Assembly: GCA_965215475.1 (NCBI GenBank)
Contig: OZ244061.1
Location: 310,001-374,000 of the forward strand
From: Bin80 sp965215475
Lineage (GTDB): Bacteria; Bacteroidota; Rhodothermia; Rhodothermales; Bin80
Reading direction: 5' to 3'
DNA length: 64,000 bases
Numbering within the stretch: the first letter of the stretch is position 1; every line of letters begins with the position of its first letter. Shown here piece by piece: positions 9,155 to 18,716 of the stretch. Under the pieces are notes generated by a model. That model was not told the DNA's origin. It ran no database searches and saw nothing but the letters and a program-made list of their open reading frames with translations. The position numbers and the translations under genes were made by a program.

Positions 9155-10717
9155 CTACTCCCATTCAATGGTTGCCGGAGGTTTCGAACTGATATCATAT
9201 GCCACCCGGTTAATTCCTCTGACTTCATTGACAATCCGGTTTGCCACATATCCCAAAAATTCCAAGGGGAGCTGAGCCCAATCCGCGGTCATCCCATCTC
9301 TACTAGTCACGGCTCTGAGCACGCAAACTTGTTCATACGTACGCTCATCACCCATAACACCTACACTCTGTACAGGTAGCAAAACTGCAAAGGCTTGCCA
9401 TACCGAACTGTAGTGCTCCTGCGAATGTAGTTCTTCTATGAAGATTCGATCTGCTTCTCGAACAAGCTCCAATGTTTTATTACATACCTCTCCGAGTATA
9501 CGAACCGCAAGACCTGGACCAGGAAATGGATGACGCCCAATCATTTCTTCAGGCAATCCAAGTAATCTACCGATCTCGCGAACTTCATCTTTAAATAACT
9601 CTCGGAAGGGCTCAAGGATCTCGAATGAGTGATCTTCTGGTAACCCACCCACATTATGATGGGTCTTGATCGTCACACTCGGTCCCTTGAATGATACGCT
9701 TTCAATTACATCTGGATACAGCGTTCCCTGAGCAAGAAATCGAGGTTTTTTACCCAGCTTAAATGAAATGGCTGAGGTTGCCTCTTCAAATACATGGACA
9801 AACGTATTACCGATTACAATCCTTTTCCGTTCGGGATCTGTAATCCCCTGTAAATTCTTCAGGAAACGTTCACTTGCATCAACTGCTTCCAGGCGTATCT
9901 GAAAATGATCCCGGAATGTCCGTTGAACACTCTCCCATTCCCCGTGTCGCAAGAGTCCATTATTGACAAAAATACATGTAAGCTTATCCCCGATCGCCTG
10001 ATGAATCAAACAGGCAGCAACGGAAGAGTCTACCCCTCCGGACAAACCCAAGATCACATTATCCTCTCCTACAACATCTCTGATTTCAGAGATTTTCTGT
10101 TCCAGGAAAGAAGCGGGTGACCAGTCCCTGTGGCAACCACAGACGGTACGAACAAAATTTTTGAAAATCTGCTGACCACCTTCGGTGTGTACCACTTCAG
10201 GATGAAACTGAACCCCATAATGAGGACATACTTTATGACGCAGTGCTGCAATAGGTGCACTTGCTGTGTCCGCAATAATTTCGTATCCCGGAGGAACATC
10301 AACGGGCAAGTCTCCATGGCTCATCCAGACCTGTGAACCATCAACAACTCCCTTCAATAGATCATTATCGCGAAGAAGATGGATGCTCGCTCGGCCAAAT
10401 TCCCGATGCCTCGCCGCCTGTACGGTTCCTCCAGCCGCGTGTACCATAACTTGTAAGCCATAACAGATCCCAAGTAACGGCATTGGAGAGCCATCTTCGC
10501 GTCGTAGTTGAAAAATTTCTGGATCCAACTGGGGAGATCCTTCCTCATACACCGAACTGGGGCCACCCGAAAGAACGATTCCTTGCACTCCTTTCAACTG
10601 CTCAACGGGTGTCGTACAGGGAAGGATTTCTGAAAATACACCGGATTCTCGTATACGCCGTGCGATCAACTGGGTATACTGAGCCCCAAAATCAAGAACA
10701 ATGATTCGCTCATTCAT
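9155..10717 (-). CDS. guaA: GMP synthase (glutamine-hydrolysing)
   Basis: 520 residues. It converts XMP to GMP in the cytosol. The N-terminal GATase1 domain has LLGICYGLQVMVHAAGG with the catalytic Cys near residue 85 and HPEVVHT. The ATP-pyrophosphatase domain has the P-loop LGLSGGVDSSVAACL near residue 225, and the C-terminal dimer domain ends ISSKPPATIEWE, the family's conserved terminus. It is full length. Confidence 0.97.
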   Translation of the reverse strand: MNERIIVLDFGAQYTQLIARRIRESGVFSEILPCTTPVEQLKGVQGIVLSGGPSSVYEEGSPQLDPEIFQLRREDGSPMPLLGICYGLQVMVHAAGGTVQAARHREFGRASIHLLRDNDLLKGVVDGSQVWMSHGDLPVDVPPGYEIIADTASAPIAALRHKVCPHYGVQFHPEVVHTEGGQQIFKNFVRTVCGCHRDWSPASFLEQKISEIRDVVGEDNVILGLSGGVDSSVAACLIHQAIGDKLTCIFVNNGLLRHGEWESVQRTFRDHFQIRLEAVDASERFLKNLQGITDPERKRIVIGNTFVHVFEEATSAISFKLGKKPRFLAQGTLYPDVIESVSFKGPSVTIKTHHNVGGLPEDHSFEILEPFRELFKDEVREIGRLLGLPEEMIGRHPFPGPGLAVRILGEVCNKTLELVREADRIFIEELHSQEHYSSVWQAFAVLLPVQSVGVMGDERTYEQVCVLRAVTSRDGMTADWAQLPLEFLGYVANRIVNEVRGINRVAYDISSKPPATIEWE

Positions 10718-10732
10718 GCAATCCTGAAGAGC

Positions 10733-11116
10733 TTATGCCACGTGGTCAGCATACTCTTGAGCAGACAACAGAGATTCGATTTGAGTATGGTCAGATAATT
10801 CAACTTCAATGATCCAACCATCCCCAAATGGATCACTGTTCACAAGTTCGGGGCTATCTTCTAACGCCGTGTTATGCTGATGAATCGTTCCACTTACAGG
10901 AAGGAAGAGCTCAGAAACGGCCTTGACCGCCTCAACAGAGCCAAATACATCCCCCTGCTCCAACATCTCTCCTTCGGGTTCTAACTCAATAAATACAATA
11001 TCCCCGAGCTCTCCTTGAGCAAAATCTGTAATCCCGATCGTTACATTCAACCCATCTTCATGAATGCGTACCCATTCATGCTCTTCGGTGTATTTCAGCT
11101 CTTCAGGAAATTTCAT
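10733..11116 (-). CDS. gcvH: Glycine cleavage system H protein
   Basis: 127 residues, standard size. The start MKFPEELKYTEEHEWVRI is typical, and the lipoyl-lysine motif is GSVEAVKAVSELFLPVSG (Lys near residue 65). It carries the aminomethyl group between the P and T proteins of the glycine cleavage complex. No gcvT or gcvP is nearby; in this window gcvH is linked to the biotin carboxylase genes instead. Confidence 0.95.
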   Translation of the reverse strand: MKFPEELKYTEEHEWVRIHEDGLNVTIGITDFAQGELGDIVFIELEPEGEMLEQGDVFGSVEAVKAVSELFLPVSGTIHQHNTALEDSPELVNSDPFGDGWIIEVELSDHTQIESLLSAQEYADHVA

Positions 11117-11130
11117 CTATGAATGAAGGT

Positions 11131-12471
11131 TTATTGGTTAATGAGCATTTGGTTCTCCACGAAGTGCGTATCAATCTCCCCAGAGAGGAATGCAGGGTGT
11201 TGTAACAATTTTTTGTGGAATGGGATCGTGGTCGCAACTCCCTCCAGAGTAAATTCATCCAATGCCCGTTGCATTCGGCGGATCGCCCATTCTCTCGTAG
11301 GTGCATACGTGATCAGTTTCGCAATCATGGAATCATAATACGTTGGGATTACATAGCCGGCGTACGCATGGGTATCGATCCGAACGCCTGGTCCTCCAGG
11401 AACATGAAACTGCTCAATTCTTCCTGGACAGGGACGGAAATTCTCATCAGGATCTTCTGCATTGATCCGACACTCAATCGCGTGTCCCCTGATCGAAATA
11501 TCCGATTTCGGGAGACTTTCTCCCATCGCGATACGGATCTGCTGTTGGATGAGATCAAGCCCAGTGACCTCTTCCGTAACCGGGTGCTCAACTTGGATCC
11601 GCGTATTCATTTCCATAAAATAAAACTCACCACTTGCATCAAGCAAAAATTCAACTGTACCCGCACCTTCATAGTTGACTGCTTCTGCACCTGCAATTGC
11701 AGCCGCTCCCATTCGGGCACGCAAATCCTCATCCACCGCAATGGACGGTGCTTCCTCCAACAATTTTTGGTGACGCCTCTGGATTGAGCACTCTCTTTCC
11801 CCGTAATGTACTGCGCTGCCCTTTCCATCTCCCATAATCTGAATCTCAATGTGCCGAGGATTTTGAATTAACTTTTCGATATAAATATCGGAATTACCAA
11901 ATGCATTTTCCGCTTCTGCCTGAGCAGATTGAAAATGAAGCTCAAAATCTTTAGCCTCCATCACGGCACGCATCCCACGACCTCCTCCTCCAGCACTAGC
12001 CTTGATCATTACGGGGTATCCAATTGAATCGGCAATTTTTTTTCCCTCATCCAGTGAAGCAATCACCCCTTCTGAACCTGGAATTACGGGAACTCCCGCA
12101 CTGCGCATCTGATCTCTGGCCCGGCTCTTATTTCCCATGATCGCAATCGTATCTGGATCGGGGCCAATAAACTTTATTTCATGATCTGAACAGATCGCGC
12201 TAAATAACGCGTTTTCCGATAAAAAGCCATATCCAGGATGTATCGCATCTGCTCCTGTGACCTCTGCAGCGGCCATAATTCGATCAGGCTTCAGGTAGCT
12301 CTCTGAGGATACAGCAGGACCGATACGAACCGCTTCATCTGCATAGCGCACATGTAATGCATCTTCGTCTGCTTTCGAGTAGACCGCTATCGATCCTATC
12401 CCCATCTCTTGGCAGGCACGGATTACTCTTAGAGCAATTTCCCCTCTGTTCGCAATCAGAATTTTCTTCAT
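11131..12471 (-). CDS. accC: Acetyl-CoA carboxylase biotin carboxylase subunit
   Basis: The start is set at ATG 12471 (MKKILIANRGEIALRVIRAC, the canonical opening); an upstream ATG at 12498 would overlap accB. ATP-grasp motifs include MIKASAGGGGRGMRAV, RECSIQRRHQKLLEEAPS and FYFMEMNTRIQVEHPVTE. It carboxylates biotin on BCCP using ATP and bicarbonate, the first half-reaction of fatty acid synthesis. It lies 13 bp behind accB. Confidence 0.96.
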   Translation of the reverse strand: MKKILIANRGEIALRVIRACQEMGIGSIAVYSKADEDALHVRYADEAVRIGPAVSSESYLKPDRIMAAAEVTGADAIHPGYGFLSENALFSAICSDHEIKFIGPDPDTIAIMGNKSRARDQMRSAGVPVIPGSEGVIASLDEGKKIADSIGYPVMIKASAGGGGRGMRAVMEAKDFELHFQSAQAEAENAFGNSDIYIEKLIQNPRHIEIQIMGDGKGSAVHYGERECSIQRRHQKLLEEAPSIAVDEDLRARMGAAAIAGAEAVNYEGAGTVEFLLDASGEFYFMEMNTRIQVEHPVTEEVTGLDLIQQQIRIAMGESLPKSDISIRGHAIECRINAEDPDENFRPCPGRIEQFHVPGGPGVRIDTHAYAGYVIPTYYDSMIAKLITYAPTREWAIRRMQRALDEFTLEGVATTIPFHKKLLQHPAFLSGEIDTHFVENQMLINQ

Positions 12472-12484
12472 ACGAAGAGTCGGA

Positions 12485-13000
12485 TTATGCGGGATCAACG
12501 ATCATTAACGGCTGATCGTATTCAACTGCATCACCATCATGGACAAGAATTTCGATCACGGTCCCACCCTCTTCTGCCTCTACTTCATTCATGAGCTTCA
12601 TCGCCTCAATGATACATACCGTCTGTCCTTTCTGGATCCGATCTCCAACCTGAACAAACGGATCTGCATCCGGTGCAGGTTTGGCATAAAACGTTCCTGG
12701 TGTAGGAGAAAGTACAGGCGAACCCTTTACCTCGGATGGTTCAGAGGGGCTCTCAGGTGAAATATGAACTTGATGATGATCCTTCTGGGGCATGTCGGGA
12801 ATCGGTATCGACTCCGTCACCACCGTTGCAGGCGCAGAGGCTGTCTGTACCACAGAGGATGCATGCTTCCGTACTAGGACTCGTACACCATCTGCCTCAA
12901 TCTCAACCTCCGCTGCTTCGCTCTCGGATGCCATTGAGATCAATTCTCGGATACGATCAAAATCCTTCTTAGACCAGTTTTTTGTGAAAATTTTAGACAC
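12485..13000 (-). CDS. accB: Biotin carboxyl carrier protein of acetyl-CoA carboxylase
   Basis: 171 residues. An N-terminal helical region (IRELISMASESEAAEVEIEA) and a Pro/Ser-rich linker precede a C-terminal biotinyl domain with the biotin-lysine motif IIEAMKLMNEVEAEEGG. The final domain is a swinging arm for accC. The order efp-accB-accC is common in many bacteria. Confidence 0.95.
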   Translation of the reverse strand: MSKIFTKNWSKKDFDRIRELISMASESEAAEVEIEADGVRVLVRKHASSVVQTASAPATVVTESIPIPDMPQKDHHQVHISPESPSEPSEVKGSPVLSPTPGTFYAKPAPDADPFVQVGDRIQKGQTVCIIEAMKLMNEVEAEEGGTVIEILVHDGDAVEYDQPLMIVDPA

Positions 13001-13033
13001 TTATCAAATAATTATTTCTTAGTGAATTGAAAA

Positions 13034-13600
13034 TTACTCTGTAATTCGTGTAATATAATCTCCCGTGTCTGTGTTAACTCGAACCATATCTCCTTCAGAG
13101 ATAAAGAGAGGGACATTGATCGTTGCTCCGCTCTCCAGTTTGGCTGGCTTCGTAGCTCCGGTTGCGGTATCTCCTCGAACACCAGGATCGGACTCGGTCA
13201 CAACTAATTCGACACTCTTGGGGATTTCAGCTAAAAGAGGCTCCTCTGTTTCTGCATGAAACAAAATATCAATGGCCCCTCCTTCTTTTAAAAACTCTCG
13301 TTTTGCAACATGATCTGCAGGCAATGAGAATTGCTCATAATCCTGCATATTCATAAAATGCATTCCAAGAGAGTCTTCATAGAGGAATTGATGTTCCCGT
13401 CTCTCGATACGTGCCCCTTTCACCTTTTCACCAGCTCGGAAGGTCTTGTCTATGACACGACCTGTTCGGACATTCTTGAGGGTCGTACGAACAAAAGCTC
13501 CGCCCTTGCCCGGTTTAACATGCTGAAATTTGACGATCTGCCAGAGCTCATCCGCAATTTGCATGGTAAAACCATTACGGAAATCTGTCGTATCGGCCAT
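13034..13600 (-). CDS. efp: Elongation factor P
   Basis: 188 residues, starting at ATG 13600 (MADTTDFRNGFTMQIADELW); eleven further in-frame codons upstream are not family-like. The modifiable loop reads HVKPGKGGAFVRTTLKN, with a Lys at the position that is post-translationally modified in many species. KV-type OB domains follow. It relieves ribosome stalling at polyproline. No epmA, epmB or earP modification gene is in the window. Confidence 0.95.
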   Translation of the reverse strand: MADTTDFRNGFTMQIADELWQIVKFQHVKPGKGGAFVRTTLKNVRTGRVIDKTFRAGEKVKGARIERREHQFLYEDSLGMHFMNMQDYEQFSLPADHVAKREFLKEGGAIDILFHAETEEPLLAEIPKSVELVVTESDPGVRGDTATGATKPAKLESGATINVPLFISEGDMVRVNTDTGDYITRITE

Positions 13601-13681
13601 GATTTTTGGTACTACGGGTGGATCAGGGTTCAAACCGCAAAAACCGAAAGAAACCTACCCCCACCCCTCGGTGAACACCCC

Positions 13682-13852
13682 CTACGGCAGAGGGCTGGCA
13701 GGGTCCCTACGACCTTGAGAAAAAAGAAATCCTTCGATCTTTGCCACCCGCTCGGAAAGGCGGGTTATACTGTTCGAAAGGCGCCACAGAAAACCAATAA
13801 TCGCTACCATTCCCAGCAGCACAGTCCAATACTCAAAGTTTTGTACATCCAT
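13682..13852 (-). CDS. Small single-pass membrane protein with short amphipathic helix
   Basis: A 56-residue frame read directly from the minus strand. It opens MDVQNFEYWTVLLGMVAIIG, so the first 25 residues include one transmembrane helix. NSITRLSERVAKIEGFLF follows, with hydrophobic residues at heptad-like spacing, then a short polar tail. The layout (short N-terminus, one membrane helix, coiled coil) matches the N-terminus of the repeat protein at 57601-58431, which starts MDAFDLYLAAGASVFLIIG. No known family is recognised. A frame this short could be chance, but the architecture and its neighbours argue for a gene. Confidence 0.45.
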   Translation of the reverse strand: MDVQNFEYWTVLLGMVAIIGFLWRLSNSITRLSERVAKIEGFLFSQGRRDPASPLP

Positions 13853-14034
13853 AGTCTTGCCGACCTCTCGGCGTTTAATTATGTGTCAAATTGTCCGAAC
13901 ATATACTATTCTCTCCATCAACCTCAGAAACACCACGATTCGACCGCATACACGAAACATAACCGGTTTTATGATCCATTGGGAGCATCGTCACATACCC
14001 CGCGCATATGTTTTATGTCAAGCCAATTCTTCCA

Positions 14035-14229
14035 CTAGAAAGAAGCCTCCGTTAGAAACCCCATTCCCATGAAAACAAATACCCCAATGATCACAAGAAC
14101 TATCGACCATATTTTATATCTACGAACGCTAGGTTCTAGTTTCTCAATTCGTCGTTCTAGTTTCTCAATTCGTTGTTCGAGTTTCAGTTCGACTTCAATT
14201 TCCGCCAACCTTTCTGATAACCGATCCAT
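14035..14229 (-). CDS. Small coiled-coil protein with C-terminal membrane helix, tandem paralogue 1
   Basis: 64 residues. A charged coiled coil (MDRLSERLAEIEVELKLEQR, then two copies of RIEKLE) is followed by the membrane helix KIWSIVLVIIGVFVFMGMGF. It is clearly paralogous to the next small gene: both begin MDRL-ERLAE and share the block VRR-KIW. It is probably anchored in the inner membrane by its C-terminus with the coil in the cytoplasm (inference). Similar tiny proteins are often annotated only as hypothetical. Function unknown. Confidence 0.6.
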   Translation of the reverse strand: MDRLSERLAEIEVELKLEQRIEKLERRIEKLEPSVRRYKIWSIVLVIIGVFVFMGMGFLTEASF

Positions 14230-14339
14230 CTCTATTTGTTTGTTTGTTGTTCTCGCATCATCATCACATATTTACCAGATCCCCCAGCATACTCATAAGT
14301 CCCATTAAAAAAAATATCACGTAACCGGGCTAATTAATC

Positions 14340-14543
14340 CTAAATTTCGTTCATAATATAATTCAGCATACTCATAAGTCCCATAAAAAGAAATATCACA
14401 AGTATCCCAAGGACTATCAACCATATTTTACATCTACGAACGCTTGATTTTAATTTATCAATCCTACGTTCGAGTTTCTCAACTCTACGTTCGAGTTTCA
14501 GTTTGATTTCAACTTCCGCTAACCTTTCTTCTAACCTATCCAT
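14340..14543 (-). CDS. Small coiled-coil protein with C-terminal membrane helix, tandem paralogue 2
   Basis: 67 residues, aligned throughout with the gene at 14035-14229: MDRLEERLAEVEIKLKLERR, then VEKLERRIDKLKSSVRRCKIW, and a membrane helix VLGILVIFLFMGLM. The DNA of the coil region is also similar, with repeated tcgagtttc-type blocks. Conservation at protein level after duplication suggests a selected product. Function unknown. Confidence 0.6.
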   Translation of the reverse strand: MDRLEERLAEVEIKLKLERRVEKLERRIDKLKSSVRRCKIWLIVLGILVIFLFMGLMSMLNYIMNEI

Positions 14544-14588
14544 CTTTATTTATTTGTTGTTCTCGTATCGCATCACGAATTAGCTCCT

Positions 14589-14771
14589 TTATTGTGCAAT
14601 TCCGCTGTAAGTAACTACCGTTTCATCCATTTGAAAAAAAATCACAATAATAGGTATAGCGCACTGCCAATCCTGCGCCAAACTCCGTAATTTCTTCTCG
14701 GCACAAGCAAAATGCTGATTGTTTTCATATGGGATTTTGAAATATAGGGAATTATTTCTATGCATGATCAA
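14589..14771 (-). CDS. Unrecognised 60-residue frame
   Basis: An open frame of 60 codons ending in QMDETVVTYSGIAQ lies upstream (on the minus strand) of the small coiled-coil genes. I do not recognise the protein. It might be a fragment of a decayed gene or chance coding. Confidence 0.15.
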   Translation of the reverse strand: MIMHRNNSLYFKIPYENNQHFACAEKKLRSLAQDWQCAIPIIVIFFQMDETVVTYSGIAQ

Positions 14772-14797
14772 TTATACCAGCAAAAGATTTATAATGC

Positions 14798-15538
14798 CTA
14801 CTGGAATGGTGCATCCAAGTGGAGTAAGGTGCCGAGATCCGAAACTCCCAGTGTCCCGTTATACTGAAATGGCTCTCCATACGTGCATCCAATCAGCTGT
14901 CCATAGGTTCGGGCACGTGCTTCAATCCACTCAAAAAATTGTACATTGGATATGTACGTTTCCGACTCCTTGCTGTGCTTTTTATAGGCTACACTATGAA
15001 TCTGGGAACCATAACAACGGAGTGCTTCAGTTCGTTTTTCCCACGTTCCGCTCACATTAACGACAAAATCGGGTTCAAATGGTCGTACCTCTGCAAAATA
15101 AAGTAAATGTTTGGGGCGCCATGGGGAAATCCCTGAAGTTCCATCAAATTTCTCCAAACCGGCATAAAAACATGCTTTACCAACAAGATGATGGGTCGCC
15201 ATATGATCTGGATGACGGCAATCCGCAGGATGGGTCATTACGATGCGAGGTTGCCATTTGCGAAGTACATGAATGAGACTGCTCAGGCCATCGGACGTAA
15301 TATTTCCATCCGGTAACCGAAGGTTTTCACGTACAGAGAGCCCTAAGATGGAGGCCGCCTCATGTGCCTCTTTCTCTCTTAGTTCTGGTGTCCCTCTCGT
15401 ACCCAACTCACCACGAGTCAAATCTACAATCCCAACTCGAAGCCCTTTCATTACAGACAAAATCAAAGTTCCCCCCACTGCCAATTCGGCATCATCCGGA
15501 TGGGCTGCAATCGCCATGATATCTAAGTGCTTTGGCAT
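14798..15538 (-). CDS. bshB1: Bacillithiol biosynthesis deacetylase BshB1
   Basis: 246 residues of the LmbE-like zinc deacetylase family. The signature IMAIAAHPDDAELAVGGTL holds the metal-binding HPDD near residue 13; DLTRGELGTRGTPELREKEA and HPADCRHPDHMATHHLVGKA are diagnostic of BshB1 rather than other LmbE members. It removes acetate from GlcNAc-malate in bacillithiol synthesis. bshA and bshC are not in the window. Its start overlaps the leuS stop by one base, so the two are probably co-transcribed. Confidence 0.9.
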   Translation of the reverse strand: MPKHLDIMAIAAHPDDAELAVGGTLILSVMKGLRVGIVDLTRGELGTRGTPELREKEAHEAASILGLSVRENLRLPDGNITSDGLSSLIHVLRKWQPRIVMTHPADCRHPDHMATHHLVGKACFYAGLEKFDGTSGISPWRPKHLLYFAEVRPFEPDFVVNVSGTWEKRTEALRCYGSQIHSVAYKKHSKESETYISNVQFFEWIEARARTYGQLIGCTYGEPFQYNGTLGVSDLGTLLHLDAPFQ

Positions 15539-18135
15539 TATTTTGCAGCAACTAGATTAAGTATACGCCCGGGGACATAAATTTCCCGACGGGGGGGATT
15601 TTCTCCTAGGAATCGTTGAACATTTGGTTCCAACATTGCAACTCGAACAACTTCTTTCTGATCTGCGCTTGGAGAAGTGCGGATGGTTGCCCGCACACGC
15701 CCATTCACCTGTACAGGTAAATCAATCTCTTCCTCTGCTAAGTATTCCTGTTTGACTTCAGGCCAAGGAGTATAGGCCAAAGTATCCTTAGATCCGAATC
15801 GCGACCATAGCTCCTCGGAAATGTGAGGCGCAAACGGGGCCAGTAACAACACGAACGGCTCTGCAATCTTGCGAGGAATGTTATCCCACTTGTAGGCCGC
15901 ATTCACAAACTCCATCAGGGACGCAATGGCTGTATTCATACGGAGCTCTTCAATATCGTTGGTGACACGATTGATCGTCTGATGAAGAACACGGAGTTGA
16001 TCCGGATCAGGATCTTGATTGGTTAAGGTATTTTCTGTAATCAGTCTCCATGTGCGATTGAGAAATCGGAATGTACCATGAACCCCTCGCGTACTCCAAG
16101 GCTTCACCTGTTCCAGAGGCCCCATAAACATCTCGTAAAGTCGGAAAGCATCTGCGCCATATTGATCAATGATCTCATCCGGGTTGATCACGTTCCCACG
16201 GCTTTTGCTCATTTTAAATGCACGTACATCCAACTGAATATTGGGGGCCTCACTCAACACGAAGCATTCTATTCGCTTCGTGACTTTCTCCTCGTGGATT
16301 TGAACTGCTTCCACAGATATACCGGTGCGAGTTTCTTTTCCATCCGTTACATTTTCCGCACTAACCCATTCTCCGGTCTTCGTATTTTTCCAAGCCGTAT
16401 ATTCAAGCTCTCCCAGAATCATTCCCTGATGAACTAGTTTTGCAAAAGGCTCTGGAGTTGAAACTACGCCGGCATCATAAAGCACCATATGCCAGAATCG
16501 AGCATAAAGGAGGTGAAGGACGGCATGTTCTGCTCCACCGATATATAGATCCACAGGCATCCAGTACTGTTCCAATTCTGGATCAACGAGTCGTTCCGTA
16601 TTATGTGGATCAATGTAGCGCAGAAAATACCAACAGGATCCCGCCCACTGAGGCATGGTGTTCGTCTCTCGTCTGGCCAGATTACCCGTATCAGGGTTCG
16701 TCGTCATTAGCCATTCTTTTGCTAGAGAAAGGGGGCCTTCCGGTGTCCCACTCGGCTTAAATTCGTCCAATTCAGGCAGATTGATCGGAAGTACATCCTC
16801 GGTCAATACCTGTACCTCTTCGCTCTCGAAAATGATTGGAATAGGTTCTCCCCAGTAACGTTGCCTGGAAAAAAGCCAGTCGCGTAATTTATAGTTTACT
16901 TTCCGTTGTCCCACACCATGTTCTTCCAACCAATCAATAATTCGTGCCTTTGCTTCCTCAATATGCAGACCATTCAAAAAATCACTATTGATAGCTTCGC
17001 CATCTCCGGTATAGGCTAATCCCGTAAAGTCCGGAGGTGGCTGAACCGTACGCCGGATTGGGAGATCATACTTTGCGGCAAATGCCCAATCTCGCTCATC
17101 CTCACCTGGAACAGCCATGATGGCTCCTGTGCCATAGGAATACAGCACGTAGTCTGCGATCCATACAGGAATTGTTTCCTTGTTAACCGGATTTATGACA
17201 TATGCCCCGGTAAATACGCCCGTTTTTTCTTTCTGAAGTTCGGTACGCTCTAGATCACTTTTATGTGAGGCAAACTCTTTGTAGTTCTGTACTTCATCAA
17301 TCTGCGCTTCTGTTGAGATCTGATCCACCATGGGATGTTCAGGGGCGAGCACCATGTAGGTTGCACCAAAGATCGTATCTGGGCGGGTTGTATAAACTCG
17401 GATTTTCAAGTCTTCTGCTGCCTGAACTGGAAAATCAATATCGGCCCCTTCGCTACGACCAATCCAGTTACGTTGCATTTCTTTGGTACTGGAAGGCCAA
17501 TCTGTCTGATCCAGTCCAGCCAGAAGCCTTTCTGCATATTCAGTGATCCGCAGAACCCATTGACGGAGCATCCGTTTTTCACAAGGATACCCACCGATAT
17601 CACTTTTCCCATCTATGACTTCTTCATTTGCTAGAGTCGTTCCTAATTCTTCACACCACCATACAGGGACCTTTGCCTCGTAAGCAAGTCCTCGCTCAAA
17701 TAATTTTAGAAAAATCCACTGCGTCCATTTGAAATAACTTGGATCTGTTGTATCCACCTCCCGATCCCAATCATAGGAGAATCCGAGAGATTTCAGTTGT
17801 TTCCTGAATCGGCTAATATTCCGCTCGGTCGTGATACGTGGATGGGTACCTGTTCGGATAGCATATTGCTCGGCTGGAAGTCCAAAAGCATCCCAACCGA
17901 TCGGATGCAAAACATTGAACCCACGCATCCGCTTGTACCTTGCCACAATGTCAGTGGCTGTATACCCTTCGGGATGCCCTACATGTAATCCAGCCCCACT
18001 GGGATAAGGAAACATGTCCAAGACATAATACTTTGGCTTAGACGTATCCACCGTAATCGGTGTACGAAAAATTTTGTTTGATTCCCAGTACGACTGCCAC
18101 CGGCTTTCAATCTCCTGAAAAGGATAACCCGCCAT
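15538..18135 (-). CDS. leuS: Leucyl-tRNA synthetase
   Basis: 865 residues, full length. The class I signature is MFPYPSGAGLHVGHPEGYTA (HVGH) near residue 50, and FKMSKSRGNVINPDEIIDQY carries KMSKS near residue 640. The editing domain CP1 lies in between (TTRPDTIFGATYMVLAPEHP). The extra segment around residues 555-600 (GEWVSAENVTDGKE) is the leucine-specific insertion region. Confidence 0.97.
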   Translation of the reverse strand: MAGYPFQEIESRWQSYWESNKIFRTPITVDTSKPKYYVLDMFPYPSGAGLHVGHPEGYTATDIVARYKRMRGFNVLHPIGWDAFGLPAEQYAIRTGTHPRITTERNISRFRKQLKSLGFSYDWDREVDTTDPSYFKWTQWIFLKLFERGLAYEAKVPVWWCEELGTTLANEEVIDGKSDIGGYPCEKRMLRQWVLRITEYAERLLAGLDQTDWPSSTKEMQRNWIGRSEGADIDFPVQAAEDLKIRVYTTRPDTIFGATYMVLAPEHPMVDQISTEAQIDEVQNYKEFASHKSDLERTELQKEKTGVFTGAYVINPVNKETIPVWIADYVLYSYGTGAIMAVPGEDERDWAFAAKYDLPIRRTVQPPPDFTGLAYTGDGEAINSDFLNGLHIEEAKARIIDWLEEHGVGQRKVNYKLRDWLFSRQRYWGEPIPIIFESEEVQVLTEDVLPINLPELDEFKPSGTPEGPLSLAKEWLMTTNPDTGNLARRETNTMPQWAGSCWYFLRYIDPHNTERLVDPELEQYWMPVDLYIGGAEHAVLHLLYARFWHMVLYDAGVVSTPEPFAKLVHQGMILGELEYTAWKNTKTGEWVSAENVTDGKETRTGISVEAVQIHEEKVTKRIECFVLSEAPNIQLDVRAFKMSKSRGNVINPDEIIDQYGADAFRLYEMFMGPLEQVKPWSTRGVHGTFRFLNRTWRLITENTLTNQDPDPDQLRVLHQTINRVTNDIEELRMNTAIASLMEFVNAAYKWDNIPRKIAEPFVLLLAPFAPHISEELWSRFGSKDTLAYTPWPEVKQEYLAEEEIDLPVQVNGRVRATIRTSPSADQKEVVRVAMLEPNVQRFLGENPPRREIYVPGRILNLVAAK

Positions 18136-18716
18136 TCGTTAATCAGAGATCAATTTGGAAACAGAGGTAGATCTATTGTTCGATGTCCTTTGCCAGAAAC
18201 ACATGACATAAGTACTATAAATTATAGATGGAATCAGGGCAATTTTGATCTAACCGATTTAATGAAAAAACGGACGCATATTTCATAGCATTCCATTTAC
18301 TCATTCACCGAATACATTATAGGAACACAGGTTCTCCTAAAGGGAATGGTTTTACCGAGCCTGATAGAACATGATCCTGGCCATATATTCTCAATCTCTT
18401 CTATTCCTGTCGGCAGAGATTGGCTTCCTCCATTCTCGGATCAAAAAGATCAAGTAGCAGATTGAGTGAATGGCCCTTACCTTGGTTCCGTAAATCTGCT
18501 CACATCCTGCAGGAATTAGGAGCTCATGGCGAATCAATTGATCTGTGAAATTTATACTTTCAATCGACTCAAAACTACTCTGTGTTGCGGAACGACCTGA
18601 GTCTCATTTCCACTGGGAGAGCAAGATATGTTATGGATCTTGTACGATTTTTAATCTTGGTGACTTCCCTCAGGTATGCCCCACCATAAACTAGGCCAAA
18701 GAGTATATCTTTTCCA
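18136..18716. other. 581-bp gap with no convincing gene
   Basis: It lies between dnaJ and leuS, both on the minus strand, and must hold the leuS promoter. The longest plausible plus-strand reading is about 39 codons from an ATG near 18343 (MVLPSLIEHDPGHIFSISSI and on), which I do not recognise. No rRNA, tRNA or obvious hairpin terminator is seen. Confidence 0.4.
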
